A stretch of 64,000 nt of DNA from Brugia malayi. Taxonomy: Eukaryota > Nematoda > Chromadorea > Rhabditida > Onchocercidae. The translations under genes and the position numbers were made by a program. Of this stretch, positions 34,801 through 47,545 are shown piece after piece. The stretch lies in contig NW_025062475.1 in assembly GCF_000002995.4 (NCBI RefSeq), positions 6,638,187 through 6,702,186 on the forward strand, written 5' to 3'. Below the pieces are notes generated by a model. It ran no database searches and was not told the DNA's origin. It worked only from the letters and a program-made list of their open reading frames with translations. The first letter of the stretch is position 1. Each line of letters opens with the position of its first letter.

Positions 34801-37800
34801 AGTGATTCAGACCTCAAATGTTGTGATGTCAATAATTTGTAGAGTTAAGAAAATATTCAAAAAAATGAAAAAAGAAATATTTTGGTAATCTTTTGGTACA
34901 CAGAAATGAGAGTAGATTAATCAAGATCCTTTAGGACTATTAATTATATCTAATTTTGCAGTAACTATAAACCTGTTTTTTGAAATCGTTTCGAAGTTGT
35001 ATTCTTTTGTTCATCAGGCTCTGCCTTGGACCGTATCGCTGAGATGGCCGTCTCTCAAACGTGGCTGATTGTCGACGAGAAAGCCGCCCACCATCTTTAT
35101 GTACATTTTCGTATTCCGTTCGACCTCTTTTTAAAACTTCATTTGATGAAAAGATACAACGATCAGAATGCAGTTCAAAGGTTACAAAGATCGTATTGAT
35201 ATATGTAAGTGATGGTTAAACTTCGCTGCGAATTATTTAATCAATATGGTGCGAAATATCGGAGAGATGAGAAAACTTTACCTATACCGAAATGTGCTAC
35301 CTAATCGGAACAGTTGCGATGTTTTAGCGATTCGCGGCTTGTGGTATTTGAGCCGGAAAAATGTGTGATGTTCAATAGCACATTTCCATAAGTGTTTGCA
35401 AGCTTTATGAGATGACAGATTGAACACAAATGTATGTAGTTGTACTTGTCCACTCTATTATATAAAATGTTCAAAATAAGTAAAAACTTTGAGCAATACG
35501 AACTAATGAAAAGGAAGATAACGAACCAAACTAAACACAGGTACGAACATAGTTTATCTCAATTAGGCTTAGCAAGTTATTAAAGCAGTGATTTCTTCCT
35601 CTTTTTTTTGCTTCTTTGTACAATATTTTCTCACTAAGATGTAGAAAACAAGATTAAAAATTGAGAATAAGATTTGAGGGGAAATAAACTTACAGCCTGA
35701 TCGGCGTCCTCTTCTACGACAAGAGTGATTTTTCGATTTTTGAAATCAAGTTTCTGGATTTTTTCCCATAAAAATAAACCAATCTTTTGGACACCATCAA
35801 ATACTAGCATACCAGTGGGTGTTAAGCCCAAGCTGTAATATCTTTTTCTGTTGCTAATTTAATTAATTCCTAATTTATTGATCCTTGTAGAATATGCTAC
35901 TATTATTTTCGTTGATAAGAAAAATATCAAAAGTGAAGGAAATAAACCTGTATAAGTTGCCATCTTTCCCTTCAACAGTATGCATATCAACACCATACAG
36001 TTCTATCCATTTTGCTTTATTCAAATAATTTATTTCAGCTGTAGCTGGTGACTGTCCTCTAAAATACATTCATTCTTTGACAGAATTTCTCCATCACTTT
36101 TTATTGAAAATAAACAGCCTTCTTTATCTTTATAAGTTATCACATCACTTTACGTTCCTGATGGTATAAAGAATAATACCGACAAGTGATGAATTTTTCC
36201 AAAATCGCAATTTCCATTTCTTCATCCTGTGCGGGATGAAATCTAAATTCCGAAATTACAGCCAGTGTGTGTTCCACAGAGTTATAATCACCAAGTTCTG
36301 CTGTAAAAATAAAGTATGTAAATTTGGGTAGATTTGTTTGGTTTAAATTGAATTGCTTAACATTACTATCTAATAAACCTTTGGTTGATAAAGATTGGTA
36401 AGATGGTCGTTACTTTTTTATGCTTCATGCATAAAGTATTTTAATCTTGCCTTTTTTACATTCGTGAAAGATAAAGCAACTTTACTAATTCAAACAAAAA
36501 CTGCTTTCGAAATGAAATTTTTGAAAAACCAATTACAAATGGATGAAAGCCTTACACTGCAGGGCAAAGGCAGCAAGTTCAATAGCTGTATCTTTGGGAC
36601 ATTCTAATTTTCCAGTCTGAATATCCTGTTTCAGCTGCAGAAAGAACTGGTACCTTTAAAAATTGAAATGTTTGGTATATTTTGCAAATCAATACGTAGT
36701 CTATTTTAAGTATAATTTGTCTAATTAGTGTATCACTTTTTCTATCTTCAGTTAATAAGTACATTTAACAAATGCTAGTTGAAAATGGATCTCATCATAA
36801 ACAAATAACATTTATTTTCAAAGTTTTCATTTAACTTGAAAAACTCAATTCAATGAGAACCTTGAAAATTCCACATGAAAACTTTGAAAACGTCACCTTG
36901 TTAATTCCTCGCGCAAATTATTTGGTTCCGAAGAATAGAATTTTACTCTAAACCGAAATGTGTAAGGCGGGCCGATTGGTACTTGCTTATTAATTCGTTT
37001 TACCGGATCCAACCAATGCTGAAATTAATATTTTCTGTATAACATAATGAGGATTTATTCCAAAATAACTGGGCACTAGAAGCTTCCTTTTAAACAATTT
37101 TATACTTTTCTACCATACTCAACCGCAAGGACTCTCAATTTCTCTGGTTTCCGCCCGTCGGACTTCTTTGGACAGAATTGCAGCAAAGTTCAGCACACAG
37201 GACGAAAAACCCATCTGAATTAAACAAATAAATAACTGCACCAAATTTGAGGAATTGAAAAGCTGCAAATACCTGCACATGATAGTGGTCCATAAACTGC
37301 AAACCAAAATAATCTCGCTCTTCTAAATCTAGCGCATAAAATACTTGATCGTATAGTTCCCGACCCGGAGCATTTTTCTCAAAATAGGAAATTTGTTACT
37401 GAATAGGTATAAGATCAGATTTTCGAAGATGTTTTAACAGGATGATCAAAAGTAAGAGTCAAGAGTGAAATTCAAACTAATTAAGAGCCATTTTCTTTCT
37501 TTCTTTGGCTGAAGAAAGAGCATAGCATTACGAACAAAATCAGTAAGGAAGGTCCTGTTGAAAAGAATGAAAAAAGCACTGATTATTTTTATAATTTCGA
37601 CAGCAAAAGACAAACAGTTCTTTTTATCATTTTTAAAGGAACATAAAGGCGTACCGGAATCACAATATTCATATCCGTACCATCAAGCAACAACACTTTA
37701 CACTGACAATGCTTTCGAGAATTCATCTCTGGTTGGTCAAATCCCTAAATTAATAAAACACACGAAAATTTCTCCAAAAATTCGTAAAGAATATTTATGT

Positions 37801-40515
37801 TTATTTTGCTCATATTTAGTTCTATAAAAACACATCAGAAGCTGTAATAAGATTATCACTCAAAGAAATGAAAAAGGAGAAATGCAAACACAATTTTAAG
37901 GAAGATTTATCTAATTTCCCACTTGATTAATTGTTTCTTTCATCTATGAAAAAGGATACCATAAATAGGAATCTGATTTATTTCTGAATTCTAGAAGACA
38001 GCGTGCGTATAACTAACAGCTTAATAAGTAAGGAGTGTTTAGTATATCACTTTTTGAGTTAATTAGAATTCGGAATTTCTTTCAAGTAAAGCTTTGAAAT
38101 CCGTTGTACAACTTTTTTGATTTTTTTTCTCTTCTATAAAAATCACTACATAAAAACTGATATTTGGACCAACTGATTCTAAGGTACCAGATCGGATATG
38201 CCGGACAGCATAACCGAATAAGTTGGAACGGCAGCTGTGGATCCTGAATGAAACTCAGGTGTTAATCAAATTATCAATCTGCTTGATGAGAAGTGATGTA
38301 AAAGATGAAAGATATGGAACTATGATAAGCCAATTACTACAAATGACACAATGGCGTGGATAAGGAGCGCAAATCGTAATTGGTCAAATAGCGCAAGATA
38401 CATTCCTTATGAGCATTATTTGCAAACTGATATGAGTGGTAGGGGAAGCACTGCAAGGAATAATTTCCATATAATAATAATTTGCTGGGACAAGCGGGTT
38501 AACGCTCAATCAACAATCATACAACAATTGCTCGTGGGATGGAATCAATAAACCCATGTATGTAAGAGTATGACGCAACAGTCAGTGACAATCCTTCCTA
38601 ATACTAATACACAACATCATTTACATGTATTATTTTAGAGTGACAAACTGCATCCCCGACGACAATATTCTCCGGAAAATTCTTCCTCACAACCACATCT
38701 CATTTTGATACCAATGTATATGGCAACATTTCAGTTTCCAAATGAGGAAAATTTATCTATTCATATTTCCGGTTCAACCAAAAATTATAGCTGATGATCG
38801 TTACAGATGGTAAGTAATTAATGATACAACTCATTCAAAAATTACAAATAGAAAAAAATCTTTGATGACCGGAATTTTGGGTATCTTTTGATATTTATAA
38901 AACAAAGATGAGATGATAATAGCAAATAACAAAACATTGGCGCAAAATTCTTACTTTATTTGATATTACCTGCATATCAGCACTTTTTTTTTCACTTTTC
39001 AAAACGGAAATTTTATAAAAACAAAGAAGAAAAGGAAAAGCTAAGAGTCTCGCTTTCTTCTTTTTCTTCGTCTTAAAAAAAAAAGATACTTAAATCTAAC
39101 TTACAAGATAGCCTTTAATTTTGATAGCCTCATCCACAAATCCAAATTTGAAGAATTAGTAGATAGTAACAGAGAAAAAAAGCAGAAATTCAGGTGAAAT
39201 CAAAGTGACATAATCAAAATCGATCATCGGCGACATCTCTTACGACATGATGTTTTTTTGACTGTTTTTTAAATGCTGTTGTGATTGCAATGGTAAATAT
39301 ACACATATGTCCATAATGCACTCGAATGTATCGATAAAGTGTAAAAAACTTTGAGTTACTCATTAAACCAAATAACGATCTGTTCTCACATTATTTTATG
39401 TTTGGGGGAAAATGCGCAGCTCAGCAGAATTCTCTTGCCATATCAACCTCTGATTATATTATATTATATTATATTATATTATATTATATTATATTATATT
39501 ATATTATATTATATTATATTATATTATTATTATATTATATTATATTATATTATATTATATTATTATTATATTATATTATATTATATTATATTATATTATA
39601 ATATATTATATGAAACAGCTATTCATGCTAAAGCTGTTTCTAAAATTTTCAAAGATGTTCGAAAACTACCGAAAATAGTTCAAGATAATAATTTAAACAT
39701 TCTACCTCTTCAGTGAATTTACAGAACTATTTCACTTTTTCCAATAGCAATATGTTACTCATGTAATTTGATTTTTGAGCAAAAAAAATTCCGATTAGAA
39801 AATTAGAAAAGATTTCGGAAAAGGATAAAGACATTTATCAAATTTTTCGTTTTTGTTCCCTGAAAGCATTGCTTAGAATGTGAATTTTGGAGAAATTAGA
39901 GAGAGTGCACCACGTCACAAAAAATAAAAAAGCAAAGAAAGCGAAAAAGTTGGTTCACAGGAATTTCTGAACAATACAGTAATGCCTTAAAAGAAAACTT
40001 AGCTGTTAAAAATTAATTTTTTGAAATTATGCAATCAAAGTTAATGATGGCAAGCTTATGAGATACTATTCTTGGAAAGATCTCAGTACTCGGTGAACTC
40101 TAAATAATAACTTTCTTAGCAGCCTACCCTAACAATTAGAAAAATTCACCACTTTCATTTCTCATTTTTTTAAAAAGTTTTGAAAATTGTGTTTTTAGAA
40201 ATGATTATCCGTTATGATAAATGCGAAAACAATTTTCTTTCTCTTATAACGAAGCGCCAGAAGTAAATTATATATAACTGCTGACGATCAACTAATAACA
40301 ACAAAGCGTTTAAATCATGTCATCAATTCGTTCGACAAAACACTCTATCAATTTCCAGAAAAAGAGATGATTATTTGAGAAATCTTTTATAAAAATTTCT
40401 AATGAAAAAAGCAAACCTGTTGATATTCGCTCGTCCCAGCAGCGTCTCCACCTGGATGGTAATGCCTTTTTGAACGTCGAAAACGTTGACTTAAAGATCG
40501 AAATAGACCTGTCAT
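31883..40515 (-). CDS. FERM-domain protein, EPB41L5/Yurt type
   Basis: Seventeen exons join in phase: 40515-40417, 37726-37655, 37377-37273, 37018-36897, 36653-36556, 36300-36180, 36058-35948, 35832-35694, 35454-35282, 35126-34973, 34763-34696, 34536-34431, 34290-34188, 34050-33961, 33566-33394, 32802-32035, 31939-31883; about 852 residues. The FERM domain spans about 41-335: [101 protein letters not shown], then [23 protein letters not shown]-adjacent region follows ([29 protein letters not shown]), best matching the EPB41L5/EPB41L4B group. These are cortical adaptors linking membrane proteins to actin and limiting Crumbs activity in epithelia. The C-terminal half is Ser/Thr/Asn-rich and unlikely to fold. 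The last exon ([18 protein letters not shown]) is the least certain; reading through instead adds a hydrophobic stretch. Intron 1 is 2.7 kb. Confidence 0.9.
33088..33140. repeat. degenerate TAATTG/TTATTA tandem repeat
   Basis: TAATTGTAATTGTTATTATTA occurs twice in a row, in the intron between 33394 and 32802 of the FERM gene. Confidence 0.75.
37727..40416 (-). other. first intron of the FERM gene (2.7 kb)
   Basis: Joins exon 40515-40417 to 37726-37655, both phase 0. It contains the pentanucleotide satellite and no recognisable nested gene on either strand. A large first intron in a developmental gene often carries regulatory sequence, but no motif stands out. Confidence 0.7.
39452..39610. 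repeat. (ATATT)n pentanucleotide satellite, about 159 bp
   Basis: Nearly pure ATATT units broken by two 3-base ATT slips near 39526 and 39561, inside intron 1 of the FERM gene. Because 5 is not a multiple of 3 and the unit lacks stops in two frames, it creates long spurious open frames of I/L/Y. Confidence 0.95.
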
Positions 40516-43500
40516 TGTTGATACAGGAAGAAGTTAAAAAACGCGTTTGTATCCTGCAAATATATACAAAGTACGAACGAAAAAAAAAAATGCTTTGTTG
40601 AAATTATAAAAGAAAACAGATGCCTAAATAAAATGAAAATGCTTTAAGACCATCTGTTTCTTCCTAAAAAAGTTTTTTATTTTCTTAATTTTCGGATTCT
40701 TGAATCAACAAGAAAAGTGAATTTTCGTTCTACTTGAAATGAATCGAAAAATCTGAAGCTTTAAATTGATGTCCAGTGAATTCTGAGTCGTAAAGAAGAA
40801 ACGATTAATAGAAATATGATAGCAAATTTATTTCTTGTAAATCAAACTAGTCCATCATGAAGACTAACTTTAACGAGATTCTAAATTTCAATCATCTAAC
40901 TATCATCTAACTAGCTGTCACTATTTCTTCAAAACAAAGTGGAATAAGAGTTTAAAAACAACTTTTATCAATATCCTATGTACAGACTCCAAATTCGAAG
41001 CCTAACTAAAATATCAAAAGGCGATTTGGCAATACTTAATCTGACAATACACATTAAATCAGAATTGTAAATTAGATGAAATTTGCATAAATTAAACTGA
41101 ATCTTTATTCACTTTATAGATAATACTTACTTTATTCAATTTAGCATTATTATAGGTAATACCTAGCCAATTGTAAATGATCTGTAAAAGAGCAATAGTT
41201 TTGAAAAAACTGTCCAAATTGATACACAAAGCTACGACGCAGCCAATGCAATAAAAGTTAACAATCAAATTGATGTATGCAAACATTTACTTAGATCGTG
41301 GCCAAGGGAACCTACAGTTTTCAGGAGGAGAACAGATGTCGTAGAAACGACAAGAAGGTGGACCTGCAACTCTATAATGACTGCACTAACATTAGCATGT
41401 AGCATTCGTAATTATAAATAAAACTGGAATGGTCTAAGTGGGAATATGCCATAAAAACAAGAAGCAGCAAAAAGTGAAATTTAAATTTACTGATGGCACT
41501 CACTTCTTAAATGAATTCACATGGATGTAAATGAGCACACCATGGTTAAGCTCACTTGAATTCGTTATGTAAATAGTGGTGACAAGGTGAATAACGAGGT
41601 ATTGCAATTATCACAAACACACACATGCATGCATATATATATTAATTATTTGAAGCACCATTCATCCTAGAAATCATTCTTTTTTGCTTCTTTTTATTTA
41701 AGCTTTTTTCTTACACTTACATAAAAAATTACCTTCAATCAAAAAAAAAATCAACTTAAATTTGATTTAAAATAATAGGTTGTAAACATATTTCGAAAGT
41801 AAATTTTGGAATATGTTGGAAACAAATTTAAAATCTGCTTGATCCAAAAACAATAAATCGTCACAGTAGATAAACTTGCGTAGTATGCGCTCTTCGATGA
41901 GATGAAGAAATGGAATTGTTGCAATCTCTAATGCTTTATTTCATGCGAAACAGTTATGTTTGGAGCATATTACTAGGCATAAAATGCATATAAAAATTAA
42001 AATTGTTAAATGTAAGATGGAAATTCAAACAGATAAAATCAGGCGCTTCTGAGTTTTTCCCTTGCACTTCTCAATTAATTGGATATACAGTCAGATTCAT
42101 CAGGTCACTGAGAAAACAGAGGAAACAAGTAAAAAAAAAAAAAACGAAGAACGGATGTCCTTATTTTCAAAATTTCAAAATGCACGAAAGTGACCTCGGC
42201 TTATTTCGATAGAAATGTTGAAATTTTAGCTAGAAAGAAAAATGCCTCTTCAATCTTTACGGAATGGGAAGAATTGCTAGGGAAAAAAATAGTTACAAAA
42301 AGATAGACTAAGTTCATGCTGAATGTGTATTGCGACGATTGCGCATACGGCACTACAACTCTGGTAAGCAATTGAAGAACGAAAAAACTAATTGATCTAC
42401 TCCTGTCAATTTGGAACTAGTCTGGAAATCATAGGATGCCCGTCTTAACGATCAGCAGAATACTTCATACTTTGACGGTAGCCATAAAAGAGGTATCAGA
42501 TTTAAAGTGAACTAAGGGAATTAAGTCCGCAGTAAGCAAAATTAAAGTTTAAGTTTTTGAACTGACTTCTCACAGAATATTTAACTGGAAAAAAATGGAA
42601 GACTGGAAGGAAACACCGTGACATTATTGAAATATACAATTAACAGTCTTCAATTCGTCATTACCACTTGTTCGTAAGAAACTGTGCAATCAAACTTTTG
42701 CAACAAAAGGAAGAACGAGAAAAACAATATTAAGAATACTAATTATTTAATAAATTAGTAGGATGAAGTTCAGACTTTAAAAACAACATTCAATTATTTA
42801 AAAACATAGAAAGACAGCACTGAGAATAATGAACCGAAAAGAAAATTATAGCATAGAGATTTCAGTTCAAAATTATTCACGATATGCACTCACCTCTATT
42901 ATTTTGAACTAGATATTTCAATGATTCCTTTAAAGTGATGAAAATAATGTGAATAATGAATTCCAAGTATATTGCTATCACTGCATTTTATAAATTGTCC
43001 GAATTAAATCGTATGACATCCAAAATTGGCTCATTTTAATTGAAAAAATATTTACTAAAAAAATTTTTGGAATAAAAATTATTTTCTGAAAAATCAAAAA
43101 TCGTGAAATTCTGACAGCAAACCAGGATAAACAAATTTGACAAATTTGGTCATTTATTAACTTGTCAAATAAAACCTTGACAAATAGTAATGGAAGATAT
43201 GATAATATGGTAAATTTAAGAATTAAATAATGTGTGTACTACTGAGTTACAGATGGTTATCAAGATCGAAAAGTGGACAGAAATATTGTGTCTCAAGATG
43301 ATATTGAATACCGATATACTAAACATCTGCGTATATTGAGAATCAAAGTTAAGTTACCTCACATCACTTTACAATACTGTATTTCTGGTTTAAGCCTTAA
43401 AAAAATGTCACAAATTTATTTAAACAACAGAAGAAGACATACAAAAAAAGAAGAAATCAGAGAATCAATCATTTCATGATAGGTCGGTATAAAAGTATAA

Positions 43501-45760
43501 AAACGCTGCTAATAAGATGACGACAACATCGCTGAATGATCACTACAGATATATCTCACAACATCTCAATAATCACTTTATTGCTTGACAGTTTATCAGA
43601 TAAAGTGTTAGAGCGATAATTAACTGCTACTGATTGGCAAATACCGCCATGTTCAATATTAGGGAATTTCAATATTGGGAAATTGATAACAAACAATTCA
43701 TCCAAAGTGAGTGTTGCTTCGCCATAACATGAAAAGATGAAAATATCTAATAAAAAGGAACAAACAATATAACAAGGATGACTAATCCACTTATGATATA
43801 TTAGAAAGCGAATATTTTGAAATGAATTATTTGCTAATCAATTTTTGAACGGCGATCTTACTATAGTTTTCATGGCTCTAAGAATATTTCATAGCATCAT
43901 ATATTTTACCATCACTTTTTCTTGTATTCTTCCATTCAACAACTCCTTTTCCTTTTTCTCAGTTTTCGATCTAAACTATGCCGTGGAAGGCACAAATGTC
44001 AATATTTCGTCGCTTGTTGTTCTAATAAGCCTCAAGCAACATTCCATCATTTGTTCCTTCTTTGTTTTAACACTCTAAATTGTCTTAAAATATCATATAT
44101 TACTTTAAAAAATTTTTAGAAGGAAGTTTTCCGTAAAAATTACACCCATAAAGTTTACAGATTACGAGACTGGTTGTGTTAATAGCAGACGGATGAAATC
44201 AATGAAATCATTTTTCATCTTATGACTGATAAGGGACTATGGATAAGGTCAAAAATGCAATCTCATCCAATCATTCTTTCAGTTTTATTGTGATCCTAAA
44301 AAATGAGGTCACTGAAGCGATACACAAATTAATCATTCATTCATTTGTGTTTAGGAAGAAGGCTATTTAGATCGCATGCACAGAATGTTTCAATGACCTT
44401 GTCCTTATAGTCTATCAGATCAAATGGCTCATCGTTCAGACCGCTTCTACCATTCACTTGTTCATTAAGTACTTTGGTATCGGCTTTCCAAGAAGCTATT
44501 AATTCCAAAAGAATCTGAGAGTTACTGGAAAAGCCATTAACAGTTGAACAGAAACCAAAGTTTTAAAAAAAGTAATTTTGAAAAAGTGTCCGACACGACT
44601 GAAATAAAAAGCTACGAAACATATGCTACGAAACAAGAAGCAAATCTTTTGTTACGAAAAATTTTAGTTTACAAAGTTTCTTCAGACGTAGGAGCAATTT
44701 GTTCAAAACTCAAATTTTTTCTTTTTCACTATATCGAAACCCGAAATTCAAACAGAATGAAATATAGCTCGAAATTCGACTCAAAAATTAGATTACCTGT
44801 CTGCAGTGATACTGAACAGATCCTTAAAGTTAACAACGAAAATTCATGAAAATTAAACTTTTTTGTTACGTTGGTCGAAAAGATTGTCAATAAAGAAAAC
44901 CAAGTATTCATGTATTCCATATTTTGAATTACTATCACATATCAAATATTTTGCTGAACAAAACTATTATTAAATTCCATTTCAAGTAAAGGACATTACT
45001 GCTATGTTTCTCTATTTACAAGCACAATACACATATTACTTGCTATATGAAAGAATGAATAATGGCATAGTTCACTGATTGCAATATTCAGCTCACTTTG
45101 ATCGACCGAACAAAATTATTCACTTCTAGTACAGACCAATAAAGAGAGAAACTATCTACCTTAGAGCGAGGCTAAACACTGTGAAACATCCGACAGCTAA
45201 TTTTTCAAAAACTGGAATGTCAGTGAGAAAGACGAAAATCTTGCATTAGTAGTTAGCAAACAAACGCAACTGCAATGATTTGTCAATCAACCACAACAGT
45301 CTGCTAATTATAAGAATCAGAATGCAGAATTTATTCCAAGGATACTTACAATAATGTAAGAAAGAAGATGAATATAAAATTCGGGAACTACAATCCTGAG
45401 ATAATTCGGAAAAGTAAAAACAAACGGTAGGAACGATAACTGTCGTAAAGTGATACATGGCGGTAATCAACTAAACAGTTAGTAGTGCCTGGTACGAAGT
45501 TAGATTTAACAAACGGTAAAACTTGAATAATTTTGTTTGAGTTGCATTCGTGTCTCATCAAAGTCTAAAGTGTTGCTTATACACCAGTACCTGTCATTTG
45601 GAGAAATCTTCCCGTCTTAATGGTTACCATGGAATCATCCGAAATGCAAATGACGACGACGCTCAGTTTCCTACCTGCACAGCTTTTGACGACAGAACCT
45701 TTGTTCACCCAGTTGGGAAAACTTCTCTTTCCGTAACTTAAATTTCTAAATAAATTGCAA

Positions 45761-45764
45761 GGGC

Positions 45765-45796
<32 letters not shown>

Positions 45797-45817
45797 AAGA
45801 GAAAGGGAGAAAAGAAA
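45761..45817 (+). repeat. (GA)n purine tract
   Basis: GAGAGAGAAAGAGAGAGAGA and more, about 55 nt with hardly a pyrimidine on the plus strand. Confidence 0.9.
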
Positions 45818-45997
45818 ATTTCAACGAATGCAGCAGTGACAGATCCATATAAACCATTTCAACTATGAGATAGGTATGTGTGATGGACATGTACGTATGG
45901 TGACAATCATATGTTTGAGGGACAGACGTGAAATCACCTGCAATGAAATAGACAGACAAAGAGATGAAGTGACAAACTTGCAAACCAACAAATGAAC

Positions 45998-46031
45998 AGA
46001 AGAAAGAGAGACAGAGAGAGAGGGAGGGAGA
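45998..46031 (+). repeat. (GA)n/(GGGA)n purine tract
   Basis: AAGAAAGAGAGACAGAGAGA then GAGGGAGGGAGA, about 200 nt from the previous tract. Confidence 0.85.
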
Positions 46032-46934
46032 CGGTCAAATAGGTGATGTAGTAAATGAATAGCAAAAGAAGGAAGTGGTCATTTCGGTGGATCTCATGGT
46101 TAATTAGGTGATAGTAAATTACTGAAGTGAATTCTAAATATGTTGAAATTCATAAATTACTTTAAAAAATAAGGAAGGATTGGATTTCAGGAGAAGACAA
46201 TATTGACTTTTAATCTTACAAAGACCTTTTTTAAGTTCGTTTAAAAATTTTAACACAAAACTTAATAAACAGTAAACATCAAATGCCTATGTATCACGTA
46301 CGTTAAAACAAATTAGTCACGAGCAGTATGTTGAACAAACAGCTGTCTTCGTGGGAGATGGTTGTACAACACTGAATCGCAAAACAGTCCTAAAAATTTA
46401 ATTTACTACTAGGATAGACTGAAACAACTACTTTGGTTTTATAACCACCGAGAATTTTACACTCTTTTTTTCCACGAAAAGAAAAAAGACAAATAGCTGA
46501 TAGTGAAATAAAATGTCAGTGGAAGATTTCAAAAGATTAAATAAAATGAAGACATCAAATTTGCAACAAACTATGAATATTTCACGAAACTTTAAACAAT
46601 TTTGGGCATTGCTAGGAATGCGAAAGAGAGACAAAACTGTGTTCATTTCAGTGTTTCAAATTCAATGTCGTATAGTAATTTGTACAGCCTACCAATAAGC
46701 ATTCTTTGGACATTAAGTAGTAATCAAATTAAAAAAAAAGAAAACAATTGTCAGTAATTTGAATTTAAAATTCGTCGTAATCATTTAGGCATGATATTAG
46801 AGTCCTTTAGAAGCGATTAAAATAAATTGAATAAAATATTTGAACACAGCAACTTGTTATCTGATAAAAACAGTCAGTCATGCAAATTGCCTTTGTAAGA
46901 AAAATTTTTGTCTCCAACGAAAAAGAATAACAGA

Positions 46935-46962
46935 AATATATGTATATATATATATATATATA
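46935..46962. repeat. (TA)n microsatellite
   Basis: About 13 TA units with one TG interruption. Confidence 0.9.
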
Positions 46963-47504
46963 TCCATCAATGCATATTTTTGAATGCTAAATTTTTTTCT
47001 TAATAAATTTTTATGCACAGATATTAATGTAGAATTAAGTGAGTATCCTGCACTAAAATTATATTGGATGAAATGAACAAAAAGATCCAAATTTTTGATA
47101 TTTTGAATTCATTCCCAAGAATCTGTTTTTCCTTCCCTTTCATTATTCCTTTCCTTACTTTCTCTAAAGAGCTACAGTTGATATCTTTATGGTCTGGACA
47201 GGGATGAATCGTATACTGATATCTTCTTGAGAAACATTTAACCAGCGATATATCTCAACTTGGCTGCAGATTTATTCCAAACTTCCTTTTATCACTTATT
47301 CATCCAGTAGGTCATCCTGTCATAACGCTGACACAGAACTATGAGAAATCTCTTCCCTTCTTTAATGATTTAAACCAGTTTGTTTTGCAAAAGTTTTCTC
47401 TGAAAGAAAGCAGCCAGTCATGCCTAAAGCGGTCATTCTCAATATTAAAAAGAATGAAATATGTATAATAGAAAGAAAGCAGATGTTCTTAATGACCGCT
47501 CTCT

Positions 47505-47545
47505 GAGAGACAGAGAGAAGGAGAAAAAGAGGAAGAAAGAGAGAA
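47505..47545 (+). repeat. purine-rich GA/AAG tract
   Basis: GAGAGACAGAGAGAAGGAGA then AAAAGAGGAAGAAAGAGAG. Confidence 0.85.

Noticed and set aside
39351..39716. 121-codon plus-strand frame rich in I, L and Y
   Set aside because: Produced by the (ATATT)n satellite; no start context or homology.
44544..44849. 101-codon plus-strand frame in the gene-poor region
   Set aside because: Polar K/S/N-rich composition expected of chance AT-rich frames; no splice or homology support.
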